From positions 1-64,000 of the forward strand of contig DZAX01000006.1 in assembly GCA_022729705.1 (NCBI GenBank): a stretch of DNA of 64,000 bases. Reading direction: 5' to 3'. Origin of the DNA: Helicobacter cetorum. Its GTDB lineage: Bacteria > Campylobacterota > Campylobacteria > Campylobacterales > UBA6016. Numbering within the stretch: the first letter of the stretch is position 1; each line of letters begins with the position of its first letter. The notes under the pieces are model-generated. The model ran no database searches. It had not been told where the DNA came from and saw only the letters and a list, made by a program, of their open reading frames with translations. Below are positions 60,764-64,000 of the stretch, piece after piece. The position numbers were made by a program, and so were the translations under genes.

Positions 60764-62716
60764 CTATTTTTCTTTTGACTCTTCTTTTACTTTCTCTTCT
60801 TTCGGTAAATATTTTGCGATTTTTTTTGCTTCGTTGAAGATTTGTTTTTTGTTTTTCTCCAAAATTTCGATTACCGCATCTATTCCTCCGGCGAGCATAA
60901 ATAGCCAAGGTTTATGCCCAAACAAAAACTCCACCATCTTAACCTCTTGCTCCTCTTTTGTTTTCGAGGGTTTAACCGCTATGGCAGCAAGGTCTAGTTC
61001 TTGAGACATTATGTACGATTGGACAATATCCCAAAATAATCCTCTAAAAGTCTCCTCTGGAAACATATCTTTAATAATATCTATACGTTCGAGTAGCTTT
61101 GCTATTTTCTTGAAGCTTACTTTGCTTAGTTCATTTTCTTTATTCAGTTTTTCTAGTTTATCGCACTCGCTAGCTACATCCAAAAATAGTTTTTCGATCA
61201 TTTTTTTTGTTTTTTTTGCGTATTTCAAAAGTTCGATTAACTTCTCTTTTGCCTCCATCAGAAGCTTTGCATACTCTGCTTCGCTAGGCTTAGAAAGCTC
61301 TATTCGCTCTTTTTTATGCTCTCTGCTTACCAAGGTCTTTACCGCCTCTTCAAAGCTTACCTCAACTGTTCCTTCTATTTTAGCTCCGCCTTCTGTGCAG
61401 TTGTAAGCTATAGTAAAATCTTTTGATTCGGAGATTGCGGATACGAAAAATCCCATAAATAGCTTCCAAACAAGCGTTGTTCTCACAAGCCCTTTGCCGC
61501 CGTAAGCTGTAACATAGCTATCATCGTAAGTTAGCTTTACCTCATCCTCTCCGTAGACGTGATGGGTGGCGTGACTATTGCCGTCATTCCCATAAGCCAA
61601 ATCTTGCCCAATAAAAATGGCATGATCATAATTCATCAAAAATGCAATTTCATAAGCCATATTTGCAGAACTCATCCCTATACCTACATATCCATAGTCA
61701 TCAAACTTTAGTATCTGCATATAGCCAAAAGGTCTCATCGCAACGACAAGTTGCCCGTCTTTGATGTTTTCATATATTTTCTTGTGTTGCAAGGCTGAGG
61801 ATACGAACACTACATCTTTTTGAAACTCAGCACTAGTTTTTTCAAAAAACTTTGCAGTCTCTTCGACGCGCTCTATTGAGGTTACTATATCAGGCTTTAT
61901 TCCCCATTTTTCTAAGATCGGCACACTTGCGTCGACGCTTATGATTGTTACATAATCTTGTATCTCTTTTAGAAGGGGCAGTTGCTTTGTTAGTGAGGGA
62001 CCCGTTGATACTATGATTGCGACATTTGTATTTTGCTTTGTCGTTAGTTCGTAAAAACACGGGTTTCGTAGCATTTTAGGCACATTAGTCCAAAAATGAT
62101 CCAGTCCTATTAGCGAGTCGATAGCATCGTTGCCGTGCGATCTTATAAAGTGTAGTATCGCTTCCGTGAATATCTTATTTATTCTCATTATTCCTAGCTG
62201 ATATTTGCCGTAGTAAGAGTTGGAAATATGTAAAATATATGTTTTCAAAAACTGCCCTATTTTGTTTAGACCAACATACTCTCTGATAGTCGGATAATCA
62301 ACGTCCTCATCTAAGAATATTTTTAGTCTTCCGCTCTCTATATCTTCGCTGAAATCCAAAAAGTGCATGGCAATAAAAACTATCTCAAGCTCCGGCTCAA
62401 TCATAATAATTTTTTGATGTGTCTCTCTTTGTAAAGTAGCTTTCAAAAAAAGACCGTTGCCAAAACCGTAAAACGCCAAAAACGGGTATCGATAAAAAGG
62501 TTCAAAAGCTGTTATTTGTCTTGCGACCTCTTCTAGCGGCTTTTGATATATTTTTATTTTCGAGGTTTTTTCAATAATATTAACGTCAAGCGCATCAATA
62601 TTTGAGACGCTAACATCGTATTTGACGTTTTCTTCTACATTGGATAGTCTATAGTGCAGACGCGGATTTGTTTTCTGTATCGCCGTTAAATTTTTATAGT
62701 AAATATCAATATTCAT
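60764..62716 (-). CDS. Maf-family (DUF115) motility accessory factor glycosyltransferase
   Basis: A 650-residue cytoplasmic protein of the Maf/DUF115 family, which transfers pseudaminic or legionaminic acids to flagellin in Campylobacterota and relatives. The central 6-HMPK-like MAF_flag10 domain starts NVAIIVSTGPSLTKQLPLL and continues with IISVDASVPILEKWGIKPDIV, and GIGMSSANMAYEIAF and IFIGQDLAYGNDGNSHA. A helical C-terminal domain follows with lysine- and glutamate-rich coiled coils (near 500-640). It faces the flagellin genes, tail to tail. Confidence 0.9.
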   Translation of the reverse strand: MNIDIYYKNLTAIQKTNPRLHYRLSNVEENVKYDVSVSNIDALDVNIIEKTSKIKIYQKPLEEVARQITAFEPFYRYPFLAFYGFGNGLFLKATLQRETHQKIIMIEPELEIVFIAMHFLDFSEDIESGRLKIFLDEDVDYPTIREYVGLNKIGQFLKTYILHISNSYYGKYQLGIMRINKIFTEAILHFIRSHGNDAIDSLIGLDHFWTNVPKMLRNPCFYELTTKQNTNVAIIVSTGPSLTKQLPLLKEIQDYVTIISVDASVPILEKWGIKPDIVTSIERVEETAKFFEKTSAEFQKDVVFVSSALQHKKIYENIKDGQLVVAMRPFGYMQILKFDDYGYVGIGMSSANMAYEIAFLMNYDHAIFIGQDLAYGNDGNSHATHHVYGEDEVKLTYDDSYVTAYGGKGLVRTTLVWKLFMGFFVSAISESKDFTIAYNCTEGGAKIEGTVEVSFEEAVKTLVSREHKKERIELSKPSEAEYAKLLMEAKEKLIELLKYAKKTKKMIEKLFLDVASECDKLEKLNKENELSKVSFKKIAKLLERIDIIKDMFPEETFRGLFWDIVQSYIMSQELDLAAIAVKPSKTKEEQEVKMVEFLFGHKPWLFMLAGGIDAVIEILEKNKKQIFNEAKKIAKYLPKEEKVKEESKEK

Positions 62717-62816
62717 CTAAAGCCTTAAAATTGCAAAAACAAAAAAGTGTGGTGCCTTTTTGTTTTTTGCGTTGTAATGTAAGGGTTATTATACTATAGA
62801 AGTTTTAGTATGTTTA

Positions 62817-63920
62817 TTAAAAGCTTTGGTTTTTTACCGTTTGCAATCTCCCTATAGCCTCTTTTACCTCATCCGCCCCTATCTGAAGCATGCACTTTTG
62901 ATATTTGCAAAGTTTACTTATGCAAGGTTCGCATGTTTTGGGTTTTTTGATTTCGATATGTATCTCTTTGTTGTACACGGCGCCTGATTTTACAGGATCT
63001 GCCACGGCAAAAAGGGCGACGCTTGGGACGCCTAGACTGATTGCTATGTGCATGGGTCCGGTATCGGGCGCTACAAAGACGGAGAACTCGCCGATTAAGG
63101 CGGCGGCGGCTCCTATCTGCAAAGCTCCGGCGGCGTTGACGACCCTGCCGTGCGGCAAAGACTCTTTTATCTTTTGTGCGGCGACTCTCTCGTTTGGCGA
63201 ACCTGTTAGTATGATTTTGATATTTTTATTTTCGGCTAGTAGTAGTTTTGCTAGACTAATCCACTTATCTTCAAACCACATTCTGCTTCTTGTGGAAGCC
63301 CCTATCTGAAAGCCTATAAGCAAGGAGTCGTCAAAGCCGTTTTGACGCAAAAACTCTTTTGCCTCACTCTTTTGCTCCTCTTTCAAAAAAAGCTCCATTT
63401 TTGGATTTTCAGACTCAACGCCTAAAAATTTAAGCTGTTCAAGTCTATCAAATACGCCGTGCCTATCAGAGGGAGAGGCGGTTTTTGGATTTGCGTGAAA
63501 AGCGGCGAACGGGTTTTTGTCGTTTGGGATTTTGACGATTTTTTGAGCTCCGCCGAAAACGGCTAGAGGCGTCGCTTGCGGTTCGTTGGAGTGAAGCAAA
63601 AGCGCTGCGTCTACGCCAAGCGCCCTAAGTTTTGCCGCCGTCTTCCAAAACCCTCTCCAGCCGCCGTTATACAAAAGCGTCTCGTCGATATAAGGGTTAT
63701 TTGCAAACAATGCGGCGTTTGCGGGGTTTAGGACGGCTACGACTTTTATATGCGGTTTTGCCAGCTTTAGTGCTCTAAACGCCGGAGTAGCCATCAGCGT
63801 GTCGCCTATGGCGGTGTTTGAGATAAGGGCTACGGTTTTTATCTCGTGCTCTTCTTTTTTGCCGCGCAAGGCAACGCAAAGCTTTAGAAGCGCTTTTAAA
63901 GCTAAATTTTTAAGAGACAT
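62817..63920 (-). CDS. Family 9 glycosyltransferase (heptosyltransferase type)
   Basis: A 367-residue GT-B enzyme of the WaaC/WaaF/RfaQ class. N-terminal VALISNTAIGDTLMATPAFRAL and C-terminal VAPDTGPMHIAISLGVPSVALF are the heptosyltransferase signature. It could act in lipopolysaccharide core assembly. A C-terminal cysteine group CEPCISKLCKYQKC suggests a metal or iron-sulfur site that is less usual. It overlaps the preceding gene by 11 bases, so both belong to one operon running to the left. Confidence 0.88.
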   Translation of the reverse strand: MSLKNLALKALLKLCVALRGKKEEHEIKTVALISNTAIGDTLMATPAFRALKLAKPHIKVVAVLNPANAALFANNPYIDETLLYNGGWRGFWKTAAKLRALGVDAALLLHSNEPQATPLAVFGGAQKIVKIPNDKNPFAAFHANPKTASPSDRHGVFDRLEQLKFLGVESENPKMELFLKEEQKSEAKEFLRQNGFDDSLLIGFQIGASTRSRMWFEDKWISLAKLLLAENKNIKIILTGSPNERVAAQKIKESLPHGRVVNAAGALQIGAAAALIGEFSVFVAPDTGPMHIAISLGVPSVALFAVADPVKSGAVYNKEIHIEIKKPKTCEPCISKLCKYQKCMLQIGADEVKEAIGRLQTVKNQSF

Positions 63921-64000
63921 ACTGTTTTAAAGCCAAAAAGACGCTTTTCACGTCCACGTCGTCCGCTTTTTTGCTCTCAGCCGTTAAGAGTGTAGCCATT
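63910..64000 (-). CDS. 3' end of an unidentified gene, cut by the window edge
   Basis: On the minus strand the last 29 codons (from an ATG at 63999, which may be internal) encode MATLLTAESKKADDVDVKSV and FLALKQYVS, then TAA at 63910-63912. The frame overlaps the start of the glycosyltransferase by 11 bases, which supports a real, co-translated gene. The fragment is too short to name. Confidence 0.5.
   Translation of the reverse strand, partial: MATLLTAESKKADDVDVKSVFLALKQYVS

Overview
The window looks like chromosome of a free-living, motile member of the Campylobacterota (Epsilonproteobacteria), probably near Sulfurimonas or Sulfuricurvum. The clues are an AT-rich genome, a threonyl-tRNA synthetase without a TGS domain, a very long FlgL, two flagellins with one sigma-54 and one sigma-28 type promoter next to a Maf (DUF115) gene, frequent TTG starts, and a six-gene Ech-type group 4 [NiFe] hydrogenase. 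There is no rRNA gene, so the genus is an inference.

Bases 1-15400 are accessory. An IS3-family element with a nonsense codon in its transposase is followed by an ATPase/Toprim gene pair that resembles two-gene phage-defence systems, a pair of tiny membrane proteins, and a GmrSD-type (DUF262/DUF1524) restriction protein. After oligopeptidase A and FtsK come a DUF4160/DUF2442 pair and a 2.3-kb segment bounded by two inverted 230-bp MITE-like copies. That segment holds a transposase remnant, a DUF4189 protein, a YaiI/UPF0178 protein and a truncated ATPase. A DUF4143 ATPase closes the region.

Bases 15400-41200 are mostly core: flgL, tRNA-Leu(CAA), a chemotaxis receptor with two associated genes, the thrS-infC-rpmI-rplT operon, argF, hemB, a ribA-rsmG operon, an orphan VirD4-like ATPase, a nifU-like gene, murE, a thioredoxin-like ferredoxin, panD, ybaB, ispA, tkt, gap and a CorC-type protein. 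Palindromic repeats lie between many of these genes and in three cases place a false in-frame start upstream of the real one.

Bases 41200-51340 contain the Ech hydrogenase operon (minus strand), a frameshifted remnant of gdhA at its end, and a divergent arsR-arsC-permease-SulP-thioredoxin group. A second, diverged permease 3' end sits just before the thioredoxin gene, which suggests that the ars/SulP block replaced an older permease. A ThiF-like gene and an HlyD fragment follow.

Bases 51446-64000 carry ychF, a glycosyltransferase, bioB, a phosphodiesterase, topA, flaB-like and flaA-like flagellins, a Maf/DUF115 flagellin-modification gene and a family 9 glycosyltransferase. The flgL, flagellin and maf genes serve flagellar assembly, while the Ech complex couples ferredoxin-linked hydrogen metabolism to an ion gradient.
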